Shown here: positions 1 through 12,100 of the stretch, piece by piece
Numbering within the stretch: position 1 is the stretch's first letter
How the letters are laid out: each line of letters opens with the position of its first letter
NCBI RefSeq assembly: GCF_014851395.1
Contig: NW_024041262.1
Coordinates: 10,995,252 to 11,059,251 of the forward strand
Direction: 5' to 3'
Source: Micropterus salmoides
Lineage: Eukaryota; Chordata; Actinopteri; Centrarchiformes; Centrarchidae
Length of the DNA: 64,000 nucleotides
The notes under the pieces: generated by a model
The model's database searches: none
The model's input: only the letters and a program-made list of their open reading frames with translations
Told to the model about the DNA's origin: nothing
Program-made: the position numbers and the translations under genes

Positions 1-162
1 GCACTGAGGTTGCAGTCCTAAACTTCACAGTGTTAATGACTATAATAAAAAAATATGCACTCTAGGAATGTCTGTCGGTTTCTAAATCTGGAGACATTCT
101 TGCATTGTCTGGCTGGAGAGAGAGAAAAAAAAATAAGACAAGGAGATGTAAACCTGACTCAC

Positions 163-350
163 CTCTGTCTGGTGATGAGGTTGACATAATGCCTGACAGC
201 TGCGTGGTATTTGGCCCACTCCTCTGGCGAGGCGTTGCTCCCCGGGCTCTCCGGTTTGGGAGGGTAGGCGTCCGCGAAGCTGCTCAAACACACCAGCAGG
301 CAGACGACGAGCGCTCCAAGCATCACTAACGATCTCAGCATATTGGCCAT
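163..350 (-). CDS. pyyb: Peptide YY-b precursor, exon with signal peptide and mature peptide (partial gene)
   Basis: Secreted NPY-family gut/pancreatic peptide acting on Y-type GPCRs. The exon opens with ATG at 350 directly after an acceptor (ttctccacag) and reads 62 codons plus two bases to a GTGAGT donor after 163. Residues 1-28 are a signal peptide with a hydrophobic core (LGALVVCLLVCLSSF) and cleavage before Tyr29. The mature peptide begins YPPKPESPGSNAS and runs through the amphipathic helix to LITRQ plus a split Arg codon. The N-terminal YPPKP fold motif and the C-terminal ITRQR are family hallmarks, and the SPGSNAS stretch matches the fish form called PYYb (formerly PY) rather than PYYa or NPY. 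The last Tyr, the amidation Gly and the C-terminal propeptide sit on the next exon, which would lie left of position 1. The intron position just before the final Tyr codon is the one known for NPY/PYY genes. Confidence 0.92.
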
Positions 351-576
351 CTGTGGAGAAATCCCAGGTTATGGTCACTTGAAAATGTAAAATGTTGTTC
401 TTGAAAAAACTTTTGCAGAAGCAAAAACATAATTTTTGGTGATGTTTAAGGCTCTAGTCAATGCACAAACTGCCTTTAAAGTTTTCCAAGGATGGCATGA
501 AAATACGTTATTTTACATAAATGGAAAATAAATTACACACATGTTGCATCAAAGTAACAAAAAAGTAAGTTGCTTA

Positions 577-640
577 CTTTTTTTTGACAGTTGTCTCCTG
601 ATGCAGTCACCCCGGTGGTGCACTTGTGTTGGTTGGCTGC
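577..640 (-). other. pyyb: Putative 5' UTR exon of pyyb
   Basis: On the minus strand, a stretch downstream of a TATA box ends at an A-rich run followed by GTAAGC (exon end near 577). This fits the non-coding first exon typical of NPY/PYY genes, spliced to the acceptor at 351-352. The exact transcription start is a guess from the TATA position. Confidence 0.5.
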
Positions 641-659
641 TCTGCTCTCAGTTCACAGG

Positions 660-669
660 GTTATATAGT
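660..669 (-). promoter_or_regulatory. TATA box of pyyb
   Basis: The minus strand reads CTATATAACC about 25-30 bp before the inferred start of the 5' UTR exon. A second TATA-like string (plus-strand gtataaag near 732) faces the other way and is less well placed. Confidence 0.5.
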
Positions 670-699
670 GTGGGATGGATACCTGATGCGCACTGACTA

Positions 700-2712
700 A
701 CACTTAACCACACCCATCGATTCAGCAGCGGCGTATAAAGGGGGTATTATCTCAATTTGAATATTTGACTTTTCGCTGGAATCTGAAGTTTATTGTCATG
801 CAAATGCACATTGAAAAGACGCACATTTCACTTTTTCCAATAATAAGCTTGAAAATTGTAGTTGACTGGGTTTTGCTGTGGGAAACGATGTTGCTTTGAA
901 ACTTACAATGTAACGAGTTATGGATTTCACCCAATTATAGAGGGTGGTATTGGCAGTATATCTCACATGCATTACTATAAAATAAATAGTGAAACGAAAA
1001 CCTGCTGCATTATCTTTGCGTGCTGCCCGTTTAACACCACGAACAGCGCCAAGAGACCATAAAAAAGCATAAAACAGTCCCCCGCTATGTTTTATGAGTT
1101 CAAATCATAGTCCACGTAGGTTCAAGGCACCCTTAGCTTAAGGCCAGTAAGCATTTACTAGCTCATTCATTTAATCCCTGGCCCTTGACACTATGCTTTC
1201 CACTTATATCTGATGTAATAACCCTGTCGGCAAACTTTTTTTTTGGATGCTGTGCTGTCCAAACAATAATGCTGCGATGATGTGTTGAGAAGAAACCCGC
1301 TTGACACTGTTCTTGATCATAAAAGTTTTTTTAAGTCAAAGAGTTCAGCATCAATTACAAATGTACAATTACAAAGTATTGGATACTACAATGCTACAGG
1401 GAACTAGTGGGTGAGTGTGATCATCAAAATGTTGTAGAAAGCACAGGGTATTTCCAAAAGAATAGACACATACCTGAGCTCACCTACACTGCAGTACTTT
1501 CTCTCAGCTGGCTTAAAGATGTGATCACCCCTTTACCTTGAAATGTCTTAGCCTGGAGTTCAGAAACCACAACATAAGCAAGCGGCAATCAGAGAACAAT
1601 ACAACTGGCCCTTCACACTCAAAATAATGGCCTGCACAGAAACAATCAGAGAGAGATGGGTTGCTAACCTGCAACATACTGCTCAAAATGGCACCCTGTC
1701 TGTTTTTAGTATAACTTGCCTTTCCATGCACAGTGTAGTAACAATTTCTTTGTTTTTTATTAATGTCTTACTTTCAAGAAGATATTGTAACATACAATAT
1801 TAGCTTGATGTTTGTTACTTGACAGTCAGGCATCAACTTCAAAAAGTTCATTTAAATCTATATAATGTACTGGTAACTAATCAGAGTCATCCAGTTGTTT
1901 TCTTGAACACATTCATCTCCAGGGAGATACAGAGGATCCAGAATGGGAAATGCCTGTCTGTGCAGTCACCACAATTATGTTCCAAAAAAAGAGACATAAA
2001 AACATTTTCTTTAGAGAATGAACACAAATGAAGACTTTGTGAGGCACTAGACAAATGTAAATTTATTAGTGTTAATTCATTAATATGAAATGTATCTTAT
2101 CCAGGAATGATGAAGCCTAACTTGTCTAACCATTAGCACCTTCACCTTTATTGCCTATAAATTGCCTTTATTGCATTCATCACTCCTGCTTGCATTTTTC
2201 AGATAAAGCCATTAATATGGTCTGTAGGTAGAGGTCATAGGCTATAGCGTCCACAGATCAATACTGCTGTTGTGTTTGACACACTCATATTTTCACTGCA
2301 GTAATTCTCCTATGATTGAATGAAGTGATTGATTGAGGCGTTGCTGGATTATGTTGCCTTTTCAAATTCATATCACCACAGAGACGCTGAGGGTGGGTGT
2401 GGATCATGACGCTGATATGACATGAGCACACGGTCGCACAAACGTTTGTGTACACAAATACTTTTCAGGTCTTAAGTGCTGAGACTCAGTCGGCTCCTGT
2501 TTATCTCGGATCTTCACGGTCTGCTGTTCAGTTCATGACGCCTGAACGCGTATCTTATCCAACTATGGGGTTTCTGCCCCTGCTCGTATGTCTGCACACA
2601 AGACAGAGGTAGCAGATTTTACATGCACATGAAACTGAAATAAATGTTTTATTTTCTTTGCACTTTTGACTGTTTAATTTTTTTTGTGAAATTCTGGCTT
2701 AATTTATTCATC
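700..2712. other. Intergenic DNA, no gene recognised
   Basis: AT-rich DNA between the pyyb promoter and the first transposon relic. All open frames are short, lack splice context and resemble no family I know. Any pyyb enhancer would be expected here, but I cannot point to one. Confidence 0.6.
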
Positions 2713-3432
2713 TTAAAGGCCAAGTTCATCCGGTGTTCTGCTTCCACTGTATAAAAACAGTGTCAGCCATTAACAACTGTTCTTCTGAGCTTTGATATAG
2801 TGTGGTCTAGATGCTGCTTCAGAAACCTTCCCTGCCTTGCTATCAGGGAAACTGTAGGGCATCATCACATATTCGCTTTATAGAAGAGAGTTAGATGATA
2901 AGATTGATACCACTCTCATATTTGTCCGTTAAATATAAGGCTACAGCAGGCAGCCGGTTAGCATAGCTTAGCAAACAACAGTGGAGGGAGGTTAACAGCT
3001 AGTGGTCGCAAAATCTGTCTCCCAGCACCTCTAAAGCTCACAAGTCCCTGTTTTATAGGGGGCTTATGTGCCGGAGTATTTCTCGGCTAGAGCAGTAGCT
3101 TTCTGGAGTCTCCACTAGTTGCCTGGCAACTGCTCAAAGCCAAGAAATAGTCCAGCCCAAAACATCCAGAAAATAAAGAATTGTAATTTGTACACTTTGT
3201 TTTTTGTACGGATCAAACAAACAAGATATAAGGTGTTAATTAGTGAGCTATGGAGGTGCTAGTGTTTTTTTGTTTTTTTGTTTTTTACTGCTGGGCAGAG
3301 CTAGGGTGTTACCATGCTAAGCTATGCTGACCAGCAGCAGCAGGCTGTTGCTTAATGTTTAACATAAACACATGAGTGGTACTCATCTATTAACTCTCTG
3401 GCATAAAGCAGAAAGATGAACTCTTCCTTTAA
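2713..3432. mobile_element. Non-autonomous TTAA-flanked DNA transposon relic
   Basis: Both ends carry the same inverted terminus. The left end reads ttaaaggccaagttcatc and the reverse complement of the right end reads ttaaaggaagagttcatc. The interior is an imperfect inverted structure (ggagtctccactagttgcc beside tggcaactgctcaaagcc, both followed by aagaaatagtcc-like sequence). The interior wording (gtgccggagtatttctcgg, gttaattagtgagctatgg) is that of a very common teleost repeat that I recognise by sight but cannot name. There is no coding capacity. The TTAA at each end suggests TTAA target-site duplication. Confidence 0.7.
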
Positions 3433-6400
3433 ACCAATAATACAGGCAAAACATAAAATACTGGTTGCAAAACACACCACGAACATTGCTTTTCTTTGTT
3501 GATGGGGACTTTATTTTACTATTATCCATAACACAGTGTTTATTCATGATCAGCAACATATTGTTCAAATGTTGCTGGAGTGTAATAGACAGCAAAAAGG
3601 AAAAAAGCTCTCACAATATTAGTAAGATCAGTATTAGCCATGTATTAGATCATCATGGATAAATCAAAGGAATTGTCGTGGTGCCATATAACATAACAGC
3701 GCAGTCCAGGCTGTCATACTGGGCTCCCTGGGGAAGTCATGACAACTCATCTCATATGCTTATAGAGTTTATAGAGTTGTAAACAACAGTGTTTTGTCTG
3801 TCCTTTGTCTGTCCCTAAGCCCTTGTCAAAAGCATGACTTGATTTGGGCATAAATCCCCACTGACAGCCTCCACAGAGCTGCTGCTGCTGTTGACAATAA
3901 ACAAGCAGTTAAAATGTAGTTGACCACGCCATAAAGTGGATTGCAGTATTACACATTGATTGCACTGATCATTTCTGAGCAATTATTGCACCATAATTCA
4001 AACTGATATTGAGGGGACAATTAGTGTTCTGCAGTTTGTTCACCCTACGACGTCCAAATTGGCGCAAAATAGCAAAAAGTAATCTAAATAGCAAAATCTT
4101 TGCTTTTAACAATCAGAGGAGCTGAGAAAAAAGGGGGGATAGCTAAAAGTGATTAAATCCCGAATAAATCATCTCCAATTCAAGGGAACCGATATGTGTC
4201 CTCTCTGTTGTAATCACCCATTTCCCACAGCTGACGGTGGCTACCCTGAACATTTAGTTAATCCTGCTTCAGTAATCAACCACTCTGCATTCACTCTACG
4301 AGCCATAAAAGTCAATGGCAAGAAACAACAATATGCCCAAGAAAAACTCATTAGCTATCTCCAGTGTTTGTAGATAAACACTGAGAAAGTAACAACCCCC
4401 CCGATAAGGAAAATGGCAGACAGTTAAAAGTTCTCACAGTCCAATAAACCCCAGCTAATGCACTCCTGAAGAGTAGTTTAGGCTCCTACAGAGGGGAAAA
4501 GTGTTTGAGTTGCCATCAAGGCCAAGATAATAGGACCAGTAGGAGGCAACTGATTTTCCAAACTTTTTCTCGCATTTTGCTCAGTTTTGCCAACTTTTTC
4601 ATTTGTTGAGTAAGACTTTTTCGGGCCCAGAGCGATAACTTGAGCAAATCAGGATGTTGGAAATCTACTTACTGAAGGCATCTACATGTACTCCTCAAAT
4701 GGAGCCCTAAAAGCTTCTCTCCTGAGCCTGTCTTCACTTTGGATAGTAAAACCACTACTATTTCCATTTGCATGACACATAGTCCAAATACAAAAGGAAC
4801 ATTACACACGCGCGTACAGAAGTCCATTCTGGTGTAAGAGCAATCTCCCAGGAGAATGTCTGACTCCTTCCTGCCATCACAGACAGAAAGGGGGAAATGA
4901 TTATGCGTTTTTATTTAGCCTTATCTCCATAGTGGGAGAGCCACTAATATGAACAGAGTGCTTTTCAGGCAGCCAGGTTTGTTTGCACACTTGCTCAGGA
5001 GACAAAATGGGGGGTTGATGGCTGTCCACTGCCACGGTCCCATAATTCCTGACCACATAAATGGCTCTAAAAGGGGCCACCGAATATCAGTCAGAAACAT
5101 AGATGACCAGTGAGCAAACAATAACATATTTCTCTTTAACTTTCAGACCTTATCTGCCTTTTTTGGAGGGACACGCACACACACAACCAGCTTCTATGTA
5201 AGAGAAGTCAGTCCTAAACAATGGGCGCACAAAGTCAGTGCTTCTCATTTGGTTTCCAAAACAGCCAGTGCCTCATTTCCCCCAGAGGGCCAAAGCTACT
5301 CTGCCAACAGCAGCATCACTTAGACCATTTGTCTTTTCTGGAAAGCAGAGCTGACCAATTACAGCTATATCCCACCGACTGATGTGTTTATGAGTGATCT
5401 GGCAATGGCAGCTTCAGGTAACTCTGATGGATGGCAAGGCGGGTGTCAGAGGGCTCGGGAAAGGTCGATGATTTGATTCAGAGCATGCTCTCAAAGTCAG
5501 TACAAATTAGGGGAGTCGGTGTGCTGTTTATGTATCAAAATAATCCCCTTAAAAACTATGTAAGGGCAAAGTCAATGTCTTACTCACATGCCCTCCATAT
5601 TCTAGGCATCCGATTACGCAGAGGGGCTGATTACTGGATATGTCGTAAACTTACAGCTACACAATACAAAACAAGATGATGTCAGACTAGATGTGACTCA
5701 ATGCATTCATGCGTCACAGCAGAATGTACAGAAGCCGTAAGCAGCTGATATTGCTAGCAAGCTTTGAAGATTCTAGGTCTAGGGGGGGTTGGCTCAGGAT
5801 CACTTCCGATCAATGACACAAAACATGGAAATGGCATCTTTTTCTGGGGAACTCTAAATGAATAATAAGCTCCACAGCCTGACAGACATACACATACAAA
5901 GGCAAATAAAAATGCTCACCACAACCAATTGTTATTTTAATTAGAGCAAATGAGCTACATGTAACTGGACTGTCATCAATACCTGATGAAACCATTTCAA
6001 GCTTTTCTACGACCGCATACTGTGTGTGTTGCTGTTCAACTTGATGAATATTTTACAATAGATTGAAACCTGAGGAAAATAGCTTGTGAGTCTTATCAGA
6101 ACAACTAGCGATGGTTTGTTTTCTTGTTTTAGGCCAACAGCAAACACATCTCCAGGTTTGATATCAATCACTCTGAATCTCCGGCTTAGAGGTGTGTGTG
6201 TGTGCCTGTGAGAGGCCATATATCAGGAGCACCTGTGAAAAACAAGGGATGGTGATACTGGAGTAGTGTGGAGTCGAAGTAAACGGCTGATGTTCGAGCA
6301 ATATGCCATCAAAACCTCAGAAAAATAAACACAAACGAGAACGGTGAGCGTTTCAGCAGACAGAACATAAACCAGAAAGAGTCCACAGCCGTGCTACAGG
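3433..6400. other. Intergenic DNA, no gene recognised
   Basis: No supported gene on either strand. Open frames up to about 80 codons occur here but lack start/splice context or recognisable protein sequence. Confidence 0.6.
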
Positions 6401-6414
6401 AATGTCATGAGTTT

Positions 6415-6840
6415 AGCAGGTGTTCAGTTATAGATCAAAGTGTCTGACAAAGACACATTTTGACCTGATGTCGCTAAATGAAAAGTTAATGGTTTAGCAA
6501 GTATAGTATTAATTCTGAGGGGGACAGGGATATCTACACCAAATTTCACGGCAATAGTTGTTGAGATATTTCAGCCAAAAACACAAATGAAAGCTCACGG
6601 TGGCACTAGAGGAAAGTTCAGGGGATCACCAAAGTCATTACAATTCATCCTCTGGGAACCATGACCTGTAGAACATTTGGTGCTAATCCATCTAATAGAT
6701 GTTGAGATATTTCACAGATATTGGGGCATATAAAGGAACAGCCAGGGGATAACCAAAGTCAGTAGGATTGGTCCTCTCCAGACTATGAAGTCTGCAAAAA
6801 AATTTAATGGAAAGCCATTACATAGTTGTTGAGAACTTCG
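6415..6840. repeat. Dispersed percomorph-type repeat with internal sub-repeats
   Basis: The phrase GTTGAGATATTTCA occurs near 6559 and 6701 and a decayed version near 6827, so the unit recurs about every 125-142 bp. Around it are repeated phrases such as ggggatcaccaaagtca / ggggataaccaaagtca and aattcatcctctgggaacc / attggtcctctccagac. The wording matches an abundant dispersed repeat of spiny-rayed fish. The copy is degenerate. Confidence 0.65.
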
Positions 6841-8740
6841 ACAGAAAAGCAACAAAACGAAAATTAACTCAGTGTGAAACCGACCTTCCTTTTGGTGAAG
6901 CTGAAGTATGTTGTTTGGTGGGTAAAAAAACGCACTTTGGCGCAACGTTGTGCACCGGAGGAAAGGGGGCACGTGAGCTCCACCCCATCATAACCGATCT
7001 ACAGGTAGGGTTTCCCTCTTGATTAGTGACGTCGCTGGCTGGAGGGGGACACACACACGCAGGATGGGATGACCCAGGTAGGCCTACTAATTTGGATTCC
7101 CCCATCTGTAGAGAGTAACCCAAATGCTTTCCACTTGTGTTTAAACATTTATTTAGGCTACACAAACAGTCCAATCACTTAACGAGGCTGTCGATGAGTT
7201 AAAAGAAATATGACTTGTTGTAAATGAAAACAAAATAAGTGTTATATTTCCATAACGTGTTTTTACAAGCAGCGCATCACATCCACATGCTGGCGCACAG
7301 CGTTTGGCTCGATAAGGCAAAGGACATCTTAGGCTACATGAAAGTGCACTCCTATTTGCTGGATTGACAGACTGAAAACGGCATCAATTTAGATATAATT
7401 TGTCCTCATGTTCACTTTTTTTATGAGAATGAATTGCACTGCATTTATTAATTCATATGATTCCCGATTAAACTGCAGTTTAACATAGGCTACTTGAGGC
7501 GTTTTTGCAGAAAGAGATATCGCCATTTGTGTTTATGATCCTAAATCTGGTTCTTTTTGCGCGCTGCAAATGATCTACTCCTGGAAAGCTGGCCGTTTTC
7601 AAGCATTGTGTTTGCGTCTGTTGGATTACGCAGGGTGTTGTTGGGAAGTCGATGAAACACGTGACAGTGTTTGGAGCTGTAACTGCCATAATTGTTTCCT
7701 TGACAATTCGGCTTATTGATGGTTGTGATGGCCCTGAATCAATCAGCATTGCATTGCTGCATTTGTCCTGTGGCAATGAAACGAAGTGTCATCACCACCT
7801 TCAATTCAGTTGAAAACGCATTGCTGCATAAAGTCCGTGTGAGATGACGTCTCTCACCAACTCTCTGACAAAGATTATGCCTACTTTGTCCAAACGATGC
7901 CGTTTGATTAAGTGCGCATCATCAAATAATTCAGAAACATTTTTCCTCTCCTGAAACATATGCGCATGTCTCTGTCTCCACAGTGCCATCACAAGCCTGT
8001 ACTGGCAACTCCTAACCACTCGAGAGACCTCTCGAGCTGTCTTAAATAACTGGGAGAGTGATTCTTAGCTTAAATTTGAAAGTAAACTAAATTTCGTGAA
8101 TTTTTAGCACTTAAGACTTTAATGGCACTTTGAGAAGCTTGATAAATATGGGCCAGAGCTACATTTCCATTCCCAGAGCTGCTGGAATGGCCAGAAATCA
8201 ATATTTTCACAATACTCAAGTGGAGTCATAACGCAATATTTGACTTTCTGACTTTCTTTCAAGAATTAACAATCAGCAATGCAAGCCAGCATCAGATTAA
8301 CATGCAGTGAGCCGTCTCAAACACCTTCATCACGACAGCCATCGCCATCCTCCATAGCCTGCTGGCCGTCTGGATTTCTCTGTAAAAGTGAGATGAATGA
8401 TGTTAATCAGCACAGGGGAACTCTGTGCATCCCTCCGCTCCTGCTATAATAAAGTAGTCTGCCTGTCTGAGTAATTACTCTCATCTGTCTTAGTCGTATG
8501 AGCGAAGACCTGACTGGATAAAAGCTCCGGTCAATGGTCCCTCTCTGGCAGCTCACGACAAGTTAAACTAAAGTATCGACCCTGTTCCTGCAACTACTGT
8601 ATGTTAAACTACAATTACTGATTCTTTATTAATAAGGACAGCTTGAAGATGATGCTTGATGGTGAAATAAATGTATGTGGGTCCTGACTGATCACAACTT
8701 CTGTGTAAAGAATGATGCAGTATTTTACAAAGGCTTTTTT
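6841..8740. other. Intergenic DNA downstream of tut1, no gene recognised
   Basis: Open frames at 7480-8019 on the minus strand look random, with mixed composition and no motif or splice sites. A small inverted repeat (ctcgagagacctctcgag) lies near 8020. Nothing else stands out. Confidence 0.55.
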
Positions 8741-8743
8741 TTT

Positions 8744-8749
8744 TTTATT
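8744..8749 (-). terminator. Candidate polyadenylation signal of tut1
   Basis: AATAAA on the minus strand, about 360 bp after the tut1 stop codon at 9106-9108. It is followed by a genomic A-tract in the sense direction, so the true cleavage site is uncertain. Confidence 0.4.
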
Positions 8750-9105
8750 TGAAGACAGTATCAGATGCTGTGTACACCAAACGTCTGCCACTGGACATCC
8801 CCTTTAAAGCTTCATCATTTAGGAGCATCATTTTAAACAAACATACTAAAACCAAATCACGTCTCAAAACATAAAAGTAGGCTTCTTTAGGAAATCGTAT
8901 TCTGAAACAAAGAACAAATATACAGCACACATGAAAACAATACAAACGTTCTGACAAAGCCCTTATCTCCAAATATAATAGTTGATGCCTGGTATAATAT
9001 AAAGACAACGGTTAATACAAGTGGCTGTAATGGCATTTTGATTCAAAACAAAGAGACCCCCAAATTCTTAGCTTTAATGGAGACATATCTGAAACCGGTC
9101 CTATT

Positions 9106-12100
9106 TTAAGCACTACTCACCGGTTTCTCTAGCAATGTCTCTACCATCTTAGGTAAGAAGGCTTCCAGGAAATGAAAGAAGTCATGAAAAACTCCTTCCT
9201 TGTCGCTGGTTGGTTCAAACTTGAGCACCGCCCTTGTGCTTTCTGTCCCACCCACCATCTGGGGCTGAACCTTGAACTCCAGGGGCTCCTTGAGCTCTGG
9301 CTCTTTTTCAATGATGCGAGCTGTGACCTGGGACTCCAGCTCCATGCAGCTGCCCTCTGGCCTGGAGTCTGTATCTTTGATCAGCTCCCTTCTCACTTTC
9401 CTCCTGCCAGCCCACACTAAGTGCTTTTGCTCACAGATCCAGTGAGGAGATGCAGGCTTGCCCCTTTTTGCCAGTCTTGGCTTTTTGCCTTGAGGCGACA
9501 CAGAAGCATCGCTGCCAGAAGATAGCGGCCTCTTGCCACCGACCACAGCATTACCCAGAGGGCTGGCTTCGTTTTGGGATTCAACACTGTCAGAGCTGTC
9601 ATTTGTTGATTTGAGTGAAGCCGAGGCAGTTTCCATTTCCTCCGCAGCATTGGCAGCTGAATCCTCACCAAAGACGCCGTCTGTGGAGGGAACAAAGTGA
9701 CACCTGAGAACACTTTGGAAGACTCCCTCCACAGCAGAGCAAACCTTCTGAAACCACAGCGGCCGAAAACCATCTCCCGCCATGTGCAGCTGATTGCGCA
9801 GCACTTCAGGGAGCGACGCTGATTTGAAGGGGATGCTGATGGTTAGCTGTTCTGTTTTGGTAGTTGGGACCTCCCCATGGGGGGTCAACAAGCGTACCAG
9901 CCCCCATGACTTCCCCTTGGTGGATTTGCGCTTGTACTGCAGGCTGCGGCAGTACTTGTCAGCCTCCTGGCACTCCCTTTGGAAGCTGCGCTGAGAGCGC
10001 TCATTCAGGTTTCCAGCTACATTGTGGGAGAGCTCAAAGGGGTCTAATAGATTTATGGGGCCCAGTTTGGGGCCATGGCGATTGGTCTTGGAGGGTTGTT
10101 CCTCTTCCATGGCCTCCTCCTTTTTAGTCTGACTGAGGAAATCAGTGATTGGGAGTGCACACCCCTCCCTCACAGATATGACACTACTGGCAAAATCAAA
10201 CTTAGCGTAGAAGGAGTAGAAGCCAGCGAGCAGGGTGCCTAGAGAGAGAAAACATACATTCAGAGAGACATTTAGGGTCTGTAGTGGTGATGCTGGCAAT
10301 ATATGTAAGAGGTTATATTAAGCTGTATTTAGAACACATGAAGACACTAGGTTACATATATAATGTCACAGGAAACCTCCGACACATTTAGGGCTGACCC
10401 CCAATAGTCGAAGATTCGATGTTTTGATGGGTGGAGCCTGATTCGACTGTCAATCTCACAGCAGCAAAATGAGGATCATGCCATTTTGGTGATATGGGGG
10501 TGCTCAACATCTGATTTAACCTAGAACTATGAGTTTTCTCCCAATAAGTTAATATACTGCCTATTACAATATAATATAAAAGCATGTAAAAAGAAAAAAA
10601 AACTTTTAATAAATGTTTTTAAAGTGCGTGAATAAATCCTAAATTGTAACCCTAACCCTTAAGGAAGGGGTGTGAGTCGGTGCGTATGTGTGGGAGTAGG
10701 GGAACACTTGCTGAAGAGATGGAGCCCCAGCTTCACTGTTGTTGTGCTGAGTTGTCCCCACCTCGCGGAAAGTTAGGATCCTTTATCACCATTGATGAAC
10801 CACATAAACAATTTATCGTTTTTAAAGAGTACTTGAAATAGACCCATGAGGAACCGCTTCGTGCACGCAGCTGTCGGCAGCACGGAATGCACGCAGAACT
10901 CTGCACAAGACCGGTGAATGGCAGGCGAGCAGAGAGAAAATGGTCAACAATAAGCCTCAGTTTAGCTGGAAATGCACAGTGTAAGTTACACCGAGTAATG
11001 AATACAGACTTCTCAAGATTAAAGTGGAGCTACCATGTGTAGCCCCCACCCTGCCCCGCGCTCGCAATTGCCGCGCAAAAACACATATGATTCGACTATC
11101 AGTCAACTATAGGCAATAGACAATTCTGATTCGACTATGTAAATCCTTAGTCGGGGACACCCCTAGACACATATATGCTTTTTCAATTACTCTCACTCAC
11201 AGAGGTCCTGTGTATTCTTGCTGGCTGGCACAGCAATAGGCTGACTAGGGAAGGTGCAGTTCCAGCCCTCAATCACACACTCTTCCTCCTCACCTGCAAA
11301 GAGGTAAACAAATCACATGTAATTAGAATGACAGCAAAACAGACAAATTAACATGTAATTTTCATTATATTGGACTAAATGATCTACAATACGAAAGTCA
11401 TTTTAAGCTGTAACCTACTGAAATTTTAGACTAATCTCGTCCAAACATCCCTATATATAAAACACACATAATGTGCAAGCAATTTGCAATTTTTGTTGTC
11501 CCGTTTTCGTTCACACTGCTTAAAAAGGACATATTCAGCCTCATGCAAGAACCACTCATATGAGCAGATTCATTATTAACTGGCACGTTAAGAGTGCGGT
11601 CCAGACCTTTTATCGAGTCATGAATAGATAGTCTGACTCTCCATTTGACAAAAACCCACTAATTTGACCTGAATTCAGTTATACAAATGAGACCAACTTA
11701 ATGCAAAATGAATATTCTGTTTACCATGTCTTCATTGTGGCTGTCAATTTGGTTTTTATTTTATTTTTATTTTACGACTTTCTTTGGCATATTGTTTCAC
11801 AGCAACTTATAAATTCTAGTAGCTGTTGAAAAACTTTCATTCCAGCAGCTGCCTGAGGAACTTGAAGGAAGTCTCAGGATCATCTTCTGTCGCTCCTGAG
11901 TCTAACATCATCCACTGTAGGCCATAATACGGTCTCATCTAATCTCTCCGTGTCACTTCCCTTGATTACCTTCCATCTACGCCATGGACTGATTTGCTTT
12001 AGAAAGACTTTAGCATCTTCACTTCCAGGTCAAAGAACTCCCTTCTCACAAATTTTCACCTCCTTATGAACAGATGGCATTCATAACACTGAAATGAGCA

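Noticed and set aside
7480..8019. Minus-strand open frames of 72-98 codons
   Set aside because: No family resemblance, no splice sites, no promoter or polyadenylation context.
9112..9124. GGTGAGT near the end of tut1 that could act as a splice donor
   Set aside because: The in-frame stop follows five codons later and the 3' UTR with a polyadenylation signal is nearby; the protein already has a complete C-terminal domain.
10640..10665. Telomere-like ccctaaccctta
   Set aside because: Only about two units, inside a hAT element; not a telomeric array.
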